DNA of 64,000 nt from Fistulifera solaris. Its lineage: Eukaryota > Bacillariophyta > Bacillariophyceae > Naviculales > Stauroneidaceae. The stretch is taken from assembly GCA_030295235.1 (NCBI GenBank), contig AP026135.1:285001-349000 (forward strand), in the 5' to 3' direction. The position numbers and the translations under genes were made by a program. Below are positions 22,850-32,985 of this stretch, piece after piece (the first letter of the stretch is position 1; every line of letters begins with the position of its first letter). Under the pieces are notes generated by a model. The model was not told the origin of the DNA. It did no database searches and saw only the letters and a program-made list of their open reading frames with translations.

Positions 22850-24947
22850 TCATTCCATAGGAACGTTTCGAATGATGGTTAACTTCCGCGATGGATTGTT
22901 GCTTTTCTTTGATATCAATTTCGAGACGCGAATGGCCGTCATACTGCATACATCTTCATCGTCGACAGCCACTAGTTTGTCACCGACTTGTATTTGATCT
23001 GCAATCACCGATGTGTCTTTGACGGCATGTACCACCGGTGCACCGTCGTCGGGTGTGTCAATCACCACTCCCAATTTTCCGGCGGGAGCAATAATGTCTA
23101 TCACTTGCTCTTGGATGCCACTGTCACGAAGCTGCGATTCTGCTCCCAAAGCAGCTAATGCGGCTGTATTGAGTGTCCCCGCAGTCAATCGAGTCGTATC
23201 GCCCATAGTTCCGCCGGCACTGGAAACCACAGATGTATCACCGCCACCGTAAAGCTTGGAGTAGTCGTAATCGACCGTTGCAACACTGAAATGACCGTTC
23301 CGTAAGCAACAATGTTGCCAGACAAATAGCAATATATGTACAGAATGATCTTACCTTTGATCACCGTAGCCAACATCGAGGATCTTGCTCTCGAATGATT
23401 TTTTGTTTAGGAGGCAGATACGGATCTTCCATTAATGATAAATCTTCTTCGCTAGGACTGATAATGAACTGAGGAGACACTTCCGACTGATTGTCACGTT
23501 GATCACGTTGTTCGACACCCACACTGCCGTCACCACTTCCTTGAACGAAACTGTAAGCAACATAGGCGCATACCAACAGCACGGCAGCACCTGCCACTAT
23601 AATACCGATCAGAACACCCATCGACAATCCGCTGTCATCGTCGTCATTACCTCCTTCTCCTTCTTCTGGTGTGGCGTTTGGACCGAGTATACTTGGTACT
23701 TCCAAGGGTAAAACAAGGTCCCTCATATTGGCAAATTCTGTCCGCAACAATTCTCCGTATTCCGTGTTGGCTGCTTCATCATTGAAGGGCAACAAGGCTA
23801 CGACTTCAGCATCAGGGGTGTCATTCGTAGCAGCATAATCCATTGTTTGGTTGTACAAGATTGCATTATCTTCGTCCTGTCGAACAAACGTAAAGGCGCT
23901 CACCATCGATGCTTGCAAGCGTCGACGACCATTATTGACAAAGTAACCTTCAAACCATTCGGCCGTCACTCGTTCCCACATATCAATCTCATTGTCTTCC
24001 AAAACACCACCACCTTCCAACGGCAACCGAATGTTCATCAAACTGACCTCTACGGGTTCCACGGGAGTAGCGGCCGCACTCGGTGCCAAGGATGTCTCTA
24101 CCATGCTGGGTACCGCCGACGGCGCTTCACTGGAGGCTAGTGCGGTAGGCGCTTGACTCAGCACGACGCTCGGACTCTCACTCGACGCCAAAGTAGGCGA
24201 GACCGATGGAGCCGTCGTATTCCGCACTGTCGGCAAAAGAGATGTTGTCGGTGCCTCGGTGGGAGCAAAGGTAGGTGCCCGTGTTTGTCCGGGTAACAGT
24301 GGTACCGCAATAGGAACTTTCAGATTTTCCCATCCGGCAAACGTCAGATTTAACGCCGTGGCGTATTGCAAATTTCCTTCAACTGTCGTCAACGGATACA
24401 CCGCGTAATAACCAGGCGTCTGGGTCCCATTGAGCGACGTGTAGGTGAGTACTTGGGAATAATTGAATGTGGTAACAATCACTTCGTCCCGCAACACACT
24501 GTTCTGCGACAGAAAGGAAATCACGGTCGTAAAGTTGCGAATGCCAACGTCGTTTTGGGCATAAAATTGATTGAAAAAGTTTCGAGTGACGTTTTCCCAC
24601 AACGAATAGCGTTCTTCTGCCTCAATCAGTGGAGGAACATTCTCAAGTTGCAGGGTAATTCCGGAAATTGTAACGTTGACGGGGAACGATTGAGACACCG
24701 GTGGAAGACTGGGAAGGGTGGTGGCTGTCGGCGGTGCTGCTGTAGGTGGCAGCGACGTCAAAGGAGGGCCCGTGGACGAATTGGTGGGGATGGGAGAAAG
24801 TGGATTCGTCGTAGGAGAAAGTACCGGAAATATAGTTACAATAGTTGCATTGGTTGTGTTGGTCGTATTCGTAGTATTGGATATTTGTGCGACGACGAGT
24901 GGCATCCAGCAAAGCAAGATCAGAAACCGTCTATTCATGTTTCTCAT
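22850..24947 (-). CDS. Type I membrane protein with duplicated ectodomain and PDZ-like tail (copy 2)
   Basis: Closest relative of copy 1. Signal peptide (MNRRFLILLCWMPLVVAQ), an Asn/Thr repeat, ectodomain A (GITLQLENVPPLIEAEERYS to WENLKVPIAVPLLPGQ), SPT linker, ectodomain B with the processing-like site GRRRLQ, an acidic stalk, membrane helix (MGVLIGIIVAGAAVLLVCAY), a cytosolic linker and the PDZ-like domain (APAGKLGVVIDTPDDGAPVV, VGDKLVAVDDEDV, AIRVSKLISK). Exons are 23355-24947 and 22850-23285, with a 69-base phase-2 intron placed exactly as in copy 1. ATG 24947 is used; ATG 24938 is also possible. The A run at 23399-23404 seems one base too long; shortening it gives 675 aa and restores the junction motif GYGDQ before the intron. 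Confidence 0.8.
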
Positions 24948-25414
24948 CTGTGTCGTTTTACTAAAACTAGCTATAATGTACCTCTTGCTTCTTCCCATCC
25001 AGCAAATGATGGCTGTTGGTCTTGTAAAATAATAATCAAACGATCGCTATTGCTTGTAACTTGATTACTACGTATTTGTTTCTTGCCGTTTTGAGTCGTC
25101 GACGCCAAGCGTAACAGACAATAGTCGTTGGCATTGAATTCCGGCGGTGAGATTCGTTGCAATTGTTTAGAGTACAAATGCAAGTCCAACGGAAATGATC
25201 GTACTATCGAGTATGAAATTCAAATCATGTGCCCGTAAGTTTGGAGTCCCGCCGGTATCCTCTAACGGAAATTCCCACCTCATTCGTTTTTCCATGGAAG
25301 AAGCTTTTCGGTACCGGTACCGTACCTGTACGACAAACAATCTATGATCCTGGCTTGTATTCAGTACCGCTACCGGTACGGTACCGTACCCGTTACCCGC
25401 GTAGTATCCATTTC

Positions 25415-25499
25415 AGGAGACAGGGAAACGCACTTGGTACATTTCTCCACGGGGGCGTACGTGAAGTACACAATCTCCCGCACCTTGCAGTCAGTCGTC
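25415..25499 (+). repeat. Dispersed repeat, copy A
   Basis: About 85 bases closely matching, in inverted orientation, the segment at 62189-62276. Shared landmarks in the same order: 'cttggtacat', 'acgggggc', 'tacgtga' and 'cccgcaccttgcagt'. The match has small gaps and substitutions. It is non-coding here. Possibly a remnant of a short mobile element. Confidence 0.65.
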
Positions 25500-26217
25500 A
25501 GCTTGAAGCCTCTCAACGTTCCCAATCAATAGCTACTCCTGCAGGTATTTGAAACATTCTGAGGATCGTTTAGCATTCAACTGTCATTTGAAAGCGCCTT
25601 CTTCATTTCAAGGGAAAGTTGAAACTTGAAACTAGTTTCCTTCTGCTTGGAGTTGGAGTTTTTCCCCGTGGTCACTTTACACCGTGAGATAAAACAAACA
25701 TGCGGTATCACTTTAGACGTTTGTTTGCCTCTTAGAATGATGCTTTAAAGTTGGAAACTAAATCTCTCTGGTAAACAATAATCGCTAAAAAAACCTTTTT
25801 GGAACATGCAGTCAACAAAATCATTTCTCCCAACAACTCGATTCTTTTTTAAAATCAAGACTAGACTAGTTGATCCCATCTCATCCCATGTTCTCTAGTA
25901 CGTCCTATCAAGTTTTCGGAAGGACAAAAGGATTGGATTGGGAAACACCCTTGAGTTCGTCGAAACGTGATGTGCGATGCCAGCGTGGACGCGTGGATGC
26001 GGCGGCGGCGCGCGTCCGATCCCGCATGTCCTTCCCCCGAGGACTTTTTTTACTTAGAGAAGACTTTGGTGAAAATAGCTCATACAGTAGGCGACGTTTC
26101 GAATCGGAGTATCGTCATTATTGCACCGTGCGCAACGCCATGTTGTCTCACGATTCACGGACGAAAAGTGGAATGCATCGATCGCAGCCAATAAAGCGAA
26201 AACAAAGGACAACAAGG

Positions 26218-26244
26218 TTCATTCATTCATTCATTCATTCATTT
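26218..26244 (+). repeat. ATTC tetranucleotide microsatellite
   Basis: A run of five to six perfect ATTC units about 65 bases upstream of the start codon of PDZ copy 3, so probably in its promoter or 5' leader. Length is likely to vary between strains. Confidence 0.9.
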
Positions 26245-26307
26245 TGCGAGCTCCGAGTGAATAAAAAGAGAGGAATATTGAAAAGAGTTAATTATACCGC
26301 ATTCGCA

Positions 26308-27600
26308 ATGATCAAGCAAGTCTTTCTCTTCGTCTTTTGGATATTACCAATAGTAAATTCTCAATTTACGGCTTCTCCGACGACTCCTGTCATTGAAACT
26401 GAAGCGCCTGTCGCGGCCCCGACATTGCAACCAACGGTCGGTGCCATTGCCACCGAATCACCCACACTTCTCAGTACATCGGAACCGACGCAATTGCCTA
26501 CCGCAGCACCTGTAGCCGTTCCTGTCGCTCTGCCGGTCGCCGTCCCCGTCGCGCCGCCACCTACGGTCGCACCGATTCCATCTCCTGTGGCTGCCCCGAC
26601 ACCGCCTCCTCTTGCCCCTATCGTTGTATCGACCAGTGCTCCGACCCTCTTTTCCACTCCGGATGTCATTGCCGTGACACCTTCACCAACGGCGGCGCCC
26701 ATCATTTTCTCGTCTCCAATTGCCACGACGCTTTCCCCGACAACTCGACAGGCCATCGAAACGTCTCCTCCAACCTCGACTTCGGACTCGGGCAGCAACA
26801 ATCCTCCACCCACGAACCAAGAGGATGACGAGTTACTGAGTTTACCGGCCTGGATTGGGATTGGTGTCGGAGGCTTGATCGTGTTGGGATCGATTGTCTT
26901 TGTCGCCCTGCGTGGCGGTGGCAACAGTAGTGGACAGACGGTGCCTAGTCGGCACACCAAAGATACGCGCATGTCATCCCAGCCCGAAGTCGAAATTCAA
27001 ATTACGAATGATGACGATATTTCGACCATCGGGTATCCCACCGTCGCAACTCGTTCGTATCGTGGCGATCAACAAAGGTAAGTGAAAATGAATGTAGAGA
27101 CCGGTTTTTCGCGTACTTGGCCATGTTGTGTTTCTCATCCTGCCTAACTTCCTCTTCTACAGTCTCCCGACGATCGATTACGATTACACGAGATCCTACG
27201 GAGCCGGTCAGGATGGGTCGGTGGTTTCCAGTGCCGCCGGTACCATGGGCGATACCGTAACTCCTTCGGTGACCACCACCCTTCTGAATCGGATGGGTGA
27301 TACACGAGCACCCTCGGAACGATTCTCGAAATCGACACGTGTGGTGGAAATTGTGGCACCCGCGGGGAAATTGGGGTCGTCTTGGATGCTTCCGACGATC
27401 CGGAAGATCCGATTGGCTGTCCGGTTGTGCATACCGTCAAGGAGAATTCTCCCTTAATTGGTCAATTGCAAGTTGGAGATAAATTGATCGCGCTGGATGA
27501 TGATGATGTACGTGGTATGACGGCCATGCAAGTCTCAAAATTGATTTCCATGAAGAGTGCCAATCCGCGAAGGAAGTTTACCGTTCTGCGTCCTTTATAG
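26308..27600 (+). CDS. Short PDZ-like membrane protein lacking ectodomains (copy 3)
   Basis: A cut-down paralogue of 402 aa. Signal peptide (MIKQVFLFVFWILPIVNSQF), then about 165 residues of Ala/Pro/Thr/Val-rich low-complexity stalk with no copy of the A/B ectodomain, then a membrane helix (IGIGVGGLIVLGSIVFVALR), the motif DDDISTIG shared with copy 4, and the PDZ-like domain. Exons are 26308-27077 and 27163-27600; the 85-base phase-2 intron sits at the same place as in the other copies. Inside the PDZ domain the G run at 27373-27376 needs one more base; then LGVVLDASDD continues to VGDKLIALDDDDV and a stop at 27600. The domain insert (DASDDPEDPIGCPVV) is longer than in the other copies. Confidence 0.8.
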
Positions 27601-27778
27601 TTATAATCCACCGATGAAAACGTTTAAAGTATTCCGTAATGATAACACAAGAAAGGCAGCTAATCTAGACTAGCAATTACGATTGAAGTAAATTGACACG
27701 ATGATCATTTTCATTATTTGGCGTGGCCGAGCGAATTACAAGAACAGCTTCATCCGGTGACAAGGCAATCCAAAAATA

Positions 27779-28710
27779 TCAGTCCACGGGTAGTTGTTCC
27801 AAGACATTGTCTCGTAAGGGAAGATAAATTCGGGCCACAGCACCTTCATCATGTGATGACAATGTGACATTACCACCAAAATGTTGCATCATGAGACGAC
27901 TGGCCGACAAGCCAACACCCAAACTGCTCATGGGACTGCGGACCGCCGCGTACGATTGTTGTTCGTCCAATCGATCCCATCTTCGGGCGGCTGAAGAATA
28001 TCCCCACGCAAACAACTTGGCAGAATCTTGCAATCCTATGCCATGATCCTGGAGAGTCACGCAGACCGCATTGTCGTCCGACGAAAGGGTGATTAGCACC
28101 GGTGGTGGATCACTGGAGTAACGCTTTAAAGTGGCATGGAAGGCATTTTTAGCAACTCGATCAACGTATGATGAACCCAAGGTAGTACGAGAGTAAGATG
28201 CTTTGAAGGAATAACACGCTGTAGGTGCACTTCGGGCGCCATCATCCAATGAGACTCACAGACTTGTTGCGCTTGCGAAATGGCTGGATCCAAAAGATCA
28301 GATACATTCTCAATGGTTGCGATTGCACCGACTTTTTTGTTTTTGTATAATTTGACGTAATGATCGCACAGCAATTGTGTACTATATCGTACGCGCAAAA
28401 CATCCTCCTTGTCGTTTGACTCGAGTTGTAAATCAATTAACCGTTCCAAAGTGGTGGCATGACGATCCCGAATTTGTTCCAACGTTTTGCTGACAATATC
28501 TTGATCGGCAATATTCCATCGTTGAAGGACAGGAGACGACAAGAGTTGTCGACACAATCGTTCCGTATCGCGATACAAATACTGCAAATGGGAGTCGATG
28601 AGACGGCTTTGTTGCCATGCCAAACGGTCCGCTACGTGTTGTAAGACAGTCTCAGCGATCGTGCTGTTGATTCTCAAGTTCGCTAGAGAATGGAGGGTCC
28701 AACGCTTCAT
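27779..28710 (-). CDS. Mitochondrial PDH/BCKDH-type kinase
   Basis: A GHKL-fold protein kinase of the PDK/BCKDK family, which phosphorylates and shuts off a 2-oxoacid dehydrogenase in mitochondria. Visible: an N-terminal helical bundle with YSTQLLCDHYVKLY, the N-box ending ELLKNAFHA, G1 box DHGIGL, and G2 box GVGLSASRLMMQHFGG. The N-box is split by a break at the T run 28146-28150 (plus strand); one extra base restores it and gives 310 aa. ATG 28710 gives a basic, Ser/Leu-rich start (MKRWTLHSLANLRINS) that could serve as presequence. The protein is shorter than usual at the N-terminus (family about 400 aa), so an upstream exon could be missing. Whether pyruvate or branched-chain dehydrogenase is the target is not decidable. 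Confidence 0.85.
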
Positions 28711-29079
28711 ATCGCGTTTGAATTCCACGTTGCAAATTGACTGCAAAGGACAGCATCATCTGAATGAAGGTCTCAACAACCCGAAAACTTTTTTGTGTTG
28801 TCCTTATCTCTTCCGAAAATTGACCGACGTACCGGTACTCACACTTAGCACTAAAATTTCGGTCCAAAACCGCGTTCTCACTTTCGAGAGATAGTATAAA
28901 AAATTGACTATAGGAAGGATGAGATGCCGTTGGATGTCTCTCTTCTATTGCGGGACTGACTTTTGGACCGGTTTTGTTTCATCGTTTCTTTTTTGTTTTC
29001 ATTCTGTCAAAACTAATCCACGCCATGACTCGTGTGTTAAAGGAAATGCAGTACACGCTATCCTCACAAATCAAGCACC
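28711..29079. promoter_or_regulatory. Divergent promoter region between the dehydrogenase kinase and PDZ copy 4
   Basis: A 370-base spacer between head-to-head genes. It contains a 'gtaccggtac' palindrome near 28827 resembling those in other spacers of this window. No gene seen. Confidence 0.4.
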
Positions 29080-30524
29080 ATGTTGTCGATTCAAGTTGTC
29101 TCGTTACTTTCGGTGCTGACTAGCATGGCCACCGCAACACCGACTCCATCGCCAAGCGCCCTCTTTACGCCAAATGACAACCCGACACTTGCCCCAACAT
29201 CTTCTTTGACGCTGTGGGATAAAGTGAAACCTGTTGCACCATTGCCAGCACCGGTCAAGCCACCGACAATATCACCGACGTTCACCCCTAAGACTTTGAC
29301 ACCCACCATTGCCCCTACAATATCACCAACACATACTCCAACTTCTCTCGCCTCCGATTTTCCTTCCTTTTCTCCGACCGTGTCCACCAACGAACCCTCC
29401 ACGGCCCCCGTCGTGACTCCCACGAAACAGCCGACAAATGGTACTTTTATTACTTCCGTCCAAGTGACGAATTTGCAATTGAAGCTCGTGAATGCGGGAA
29501 CCTTACTCGAGAAACATCGATGGAAAGTCGCGACGGAAGCGTTTTACAACGAATATTATGAGGACATTGAATGCAAGGTGACCTTTGTGCGATCAGAAAA
29601 AGCGAAGAACCGAAAATCAACACCATTACGTATGATCTCCTGTTGCAGTCCGAATTCTTTGCTCTGAACAATCCGATGCAATACGCGCTGAAACCCTTTC
29701 GAAATGAAGCCGCGAATTTGCAATACGGGAACGATTTGCGCACATTGCTCAACTTTGAACGTCTCACTCTCCCTCTGGCGGTCCCAACCCGCATCACCGA
29801 TGATTCTGATCAACCCAAGGAGAAGATGTTGGGTTTGCATGCACTTTTGGGAATTGTTGCGGCGGCTTTGTTTGTTGCATTTTTGTTGCTGTGCTGGTGC
29901 AAGCGTACGCGTCGTCAAGAAAACAAAGCGTCCGAGGCACCCATGTCGACGTTTCGAATCTCTTCTGATGATGACATTTCCACCATTGGGCCCATTGATA
30001 TCGTGGATAGTGAAAAAGGGGGAAGGTAGGTGTTCGAGTGCTTTTGGGGTGAACCTTTAAGTAGCCACAAGGTTTCTCATCTCACGCTTTGTTGGTTCTT
30101 CAGCATCAATTCTGGCGACGATGATTTCTCCAAGGAAATGGACGGCCATAATTTTGGTCGAGCAATCATTTCGACTATAAGCCGAAGAATGTGCATGGGT
30201 GGTTCCAGCAATAACGGCGAAGAAGCGCGCGATGACGAGGAAGCAGTTGATTACACGGCAGGCGATTGGATGGAAGTTGTTGTGCCTTCCGGAAAGCTGG
30301 GTATCATCATCAACACTCCCAACGATGGACCTCCCGTTATCCACACAGTGAAGGAAACGTCGGCTGTGATGCATCAGATTCAAGTCGGCGACAAACTCAT
30401 TGCCATTGACGATGAAGATGTGCAGGCAATGACCGCCATTCAGGTATCCAAGATCATTTCCAGTAAAAGCTCCGAATCTCGAAAGTTTACCATTGTGCGA
30501 CCGTACGATACTGTGACAGTTTGA
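29080..30524 (+). CDS. Type I membrane protein with single ectodomain and PDZ-like tail (copy 4)
   Basis: About 455 aa. Signal peptide (MLSIQVVSLLSVLTSMATA), a Pro/Thr/Ser-rich stalk of SPT type, one ectodomain only (NLQLKLVNAGTLLEKHRWK to LTLPLAVPTRI), a membrane helix (LHALLGIVAAALFVAFLLLC), the motif DDDISTIG, and a C-terminal PDZ-like domain (PSGKLGIIINTPNDGPPVI, VGDKLIAIDDEDV, AIQVSKIISS). Exons are 29080-30025 and 30104-30524 with a 78-base intron of phase 2, as in copies 1-3. The ectodomain frame breaks at the A run 29597-29601; one more A makes it continuous. It stands downstream of copy 3 in the same direction, with the dehydrogenase kinase between them on the other strand. Confidence 0.8.
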
Positions 30525-30737
30525 AAGGCCTGACAATGTCTACTAGTATTTGTTAAGAAAGTTAATAGTGGATTCGTTGTGTTAAGACTTTTCCTCCTGT
30601 CACGTCACGATTGATTTTAGCTCTGCGTGTCTTGTCAGCATTGTTGTCCGTTTTTCGGCGAAAAGTCAACTACACAATCGAATTCACTGGCTGAAGTCTG
30701 AAGTCTGAAGTCGTACAGGTACTGCGTGACTGCCCGT

Positions 30738-31237
30738 TCAATTGTTTTGCTTGACGCTCGCAATAAAATCATTACGGAGTACTGTTTTATTGATGTTGTT
30801 TTGATAATGTGCATGTCCTTTTAAATTTACACCAACGCAGAGATGTGAAGGAGATAGAGGACAGGCTATCACGTGAAGCGGAGATACACAGGACTTGCAG
30901 CAAATGCGATTTTCAACATCGATCACGCCACCATGGGGTTCGGTACGTACCAGGTATCCTTCGTTGTTGCACGCCGTGTTTATAGCCGGAGCGTCGAAAG
31001 GATCTTGTGACGTACACCAGGATGTTTCATCATCTCTTGGTTATTCTCGGAAATGCACGCGGCTACAGTACACTCTAAGAAATCTGCAAAGGTTTCGTTT
31101 TTAGAAAAGATCTTATTAAGATCTTCCTGTCGACAAGGATGTGTCACATCCATCGCAAATTTAAATAAACCTTCAAGCTTTCGTTCGTGCTTGATGCTAA
31201 CTCGCATTCGACAGACATTGATATACTCAACTACCAC
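30738..31237 (-). CDS. Possible cysteine-containing protein or exon, unrecognised
   Basis: Two overlapping minus-strand frames join if one base is added near 31010-31020 (between HP and WCTSQDPFDAP). The result is about 165 residues with a soluble, ordered composition: KLEGLFKFAMDVTHPC, FADFLECTVAACISENN, EGYLVRTEPHGGVIDVE and a CCKSC cluster. There is no good ATG at the 5' end because a stop codon directly precedes the frame. If real, this is therefore an internal or terminal exon with an acceptor near 31238. No family recognised; the coherence of sequence across the break is the main support. Confidence 0.3.
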
Positions 31238-32636
31238 TTAGAATGTTGCAGGGAAGGAAGCTTCAAAGCGTGCGCTTATGGAAATGAAGCACACTGTGCC
31301 TGAATGACATTATGTGCTGTAAAAGTGACCGCAGGAAATGTGAGAGACCTGGGAGTTGGTAATGCGAAAAGATGTAAACTGCTAGATAGGCTCATGTGAT
31401 CCTAAACACTTCTTTTTCAAAAAGACGTCCAAGAGTGTTTCACACTAGCACCGAATCAACAGTTCAAATTCTTGTATGGGGCGAAAAAAAGTAACTCACG
31501 TAATCGACAGATCGCTCGTGGTACAGAGTGTAGCCCCAAATGCTAGGGCTGTGAAGAACTCACCTCATGAAAGATGGATTTCAAAGTCGTCGATTGCCAA
31601 AAAGGTTCCGTTCGACAATTTGCGAATGCACCAATTGAGTCGTCACATCTGTAATTCAAAAATGAGTGCACTAAGTTAGACCCTCTAGGATCAATCGTAT
31701 TACAAAGAAACAAAGGACCCACTCTCTAGGGAGTGCGGTGACGAAGCATTCGTGCAGAAAAAGCGAAAAGATCAGAACGATCCCTTCCAATCTGCGCCTC
31801 GCATATGCTCTACCACAAACGTAACGGATGCGCATCTACTAGAAAGTCGCGTACCCTGACTAGTTGTGGGAATTCCTGCTTTCTTGTTCGTACCTGGTTG
31901 CTTCTAGTGTTTTGTAGAGGAAAGGAAGTCGTTAGTCGGAATGGCAGAAAATACATGGAAATGTTCGAGCTCTTGTGACTCAGTCTCCGACGGACAAGAA
32001 CAGAGATTGAGTGTCTGAGAACGATAAGTTATCCTTTCGCGAAAGACAAGTATCAAGGAACGATATCAGCACTGCACATGACGGCAGCATCAACCTCGAA
32101 CGCTGAAGAAACTTCAGAACATGCAGTCGCTGATAGTCAACGAGTCAAGATCATGATCATCTACTTACAGCTTCTTATACCCCCGTAGAAATGACGGTTG
32201 CAATGTATTTTATACATCAGCCATATCACTCCTGGTAAGGAGACGTTTGCACTTTTCGAGCTGGTCATTTTGTGCTTGTGGTCCATCATAAAAAATTTTG
32301 TTGTTGCTCATTGCTCATTGCTCGTCGGTTGGAGGAATTTCTCGGAAAGGATTGGAGGTTACATTGCAACGACCGTTGAAGGACGAACGGTAAGAGACAT
32401 CCGTGCACTGTACAATATACTTACGTCCGTTGTACTGAAAGTTCAGTACTGCACACTAGTACAGCTGTTTGCATAATGGCCCAGACTTCATGTAGGCTCC
32501 GTAGAAGCCTACCACAACGGAGTTGAGTCGCGGTCCGACTACTCCTCCGCCCTACTGCCATCGCGACAAATCTCGTGTTGTTTTCGAGAATGCCGATCCT
32601 ATCATTACATTGCTAATAACACTTGCAGACTGCTTT

Positions 32637-32710
32637 AGTCAGGCACGATCAACACACATATTGTTCCTTTTTTTATTTAGCGTCGATTGGTATATATATC
32701 GTGCCTGACT
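32637..32710. repeat. Perfect 13-base inverted repeat with 48-base loop
   Basis: The arm 'agtcaggcacgat' at 32637-32649 is exactly complementary to 'atcgtgcctgact' at 32698-32710. The loop includes a poly-T run and 'tatatata'. It could be the ends of a tiny mobile element, a transcribed hairpin, or a control element upstream of the small frame at 32769. Confidence 0.75.
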
Positions 32711-32768
32711 CGCAACATTTCGGTTCTTAAAACTGTCGGTGAAAATTGGCACACGTTTGTGTGCAGTG

Positions 32769-32985
32769 ATGACTCGCCGCTATAAAGACAAATGGATTTG
32801 TGGAGAGCATTTCCTTCAGACCTTGAAAGATCATCACCTAGCACTCAAAGAGAGCTTGGTTCAACAAAATTGACACGATCATTGTTGAAGAAAGCCGTTC
32901 CAATCATGAAATCGATGATGAAGACGGAAGTGACGATATGGACAAGTTGCCGTCAGAGGGCGAAATAGAGGATGAAACAGACTAA
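32769..32985 (+). CDS. Possible small acidic protein (71 aa), unrecognised
   Basis: An ATG frame (MTRRYKDKWICGEHFLQTL) joins, with one base removed from the A run near 32867-32870, a strongly acidic C-terminus (DDEDGSDDMDKLPSEGEIED) before a stop. A TATA-like string lies about 75 bases upstream. The acidic end resembles tails of transposon-derived proteins, but 71 residues are too few to assign. It could be a relic. Confidence 0.25.

Larger units (their letters stand above)
24948..26307. other. Divergent spacer with palindromes, a dispersed repeat and a microsatellite
   Basis: The 1.36 kb between PDZ copies 2 (-) and 3 (+) contains GTAC-rich palindromic blocks at about 25308-25395 (including GGTACCGGTACC), a copy of a dispersed element (25415-25499) and an ATTC microsatellite (about 26218-26244). 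Open frames here are short and have no recognisable domains. Promoters of both flanking genes must lie within. Confidence 0.5.

Noticed and set aside
25229-25552. 107-codon frame in the PDZ spacer
   Set aside because: It runs through GTAC palindromes and the dispersed repeat; the matching repeat elsewhere is not coding.
26361-26972. Minus-strand frame rich in Gly/Val/Ala opposite PDZ copy 3
   Set aside because: Antisense shadow of the Pro/Ala/Thr stalk; the plus strand has signal peptide, membrane helix, conserved intron and PDZ-like domain.
17500-30524. Reading the interrupted PDZ paralogues and the alpha-kinase as pseudogenes
   Set aside because: Each break is a one-base change in a short run, motifs on both sides are intact and the same kind of break occurs in essential housekeeping genes.
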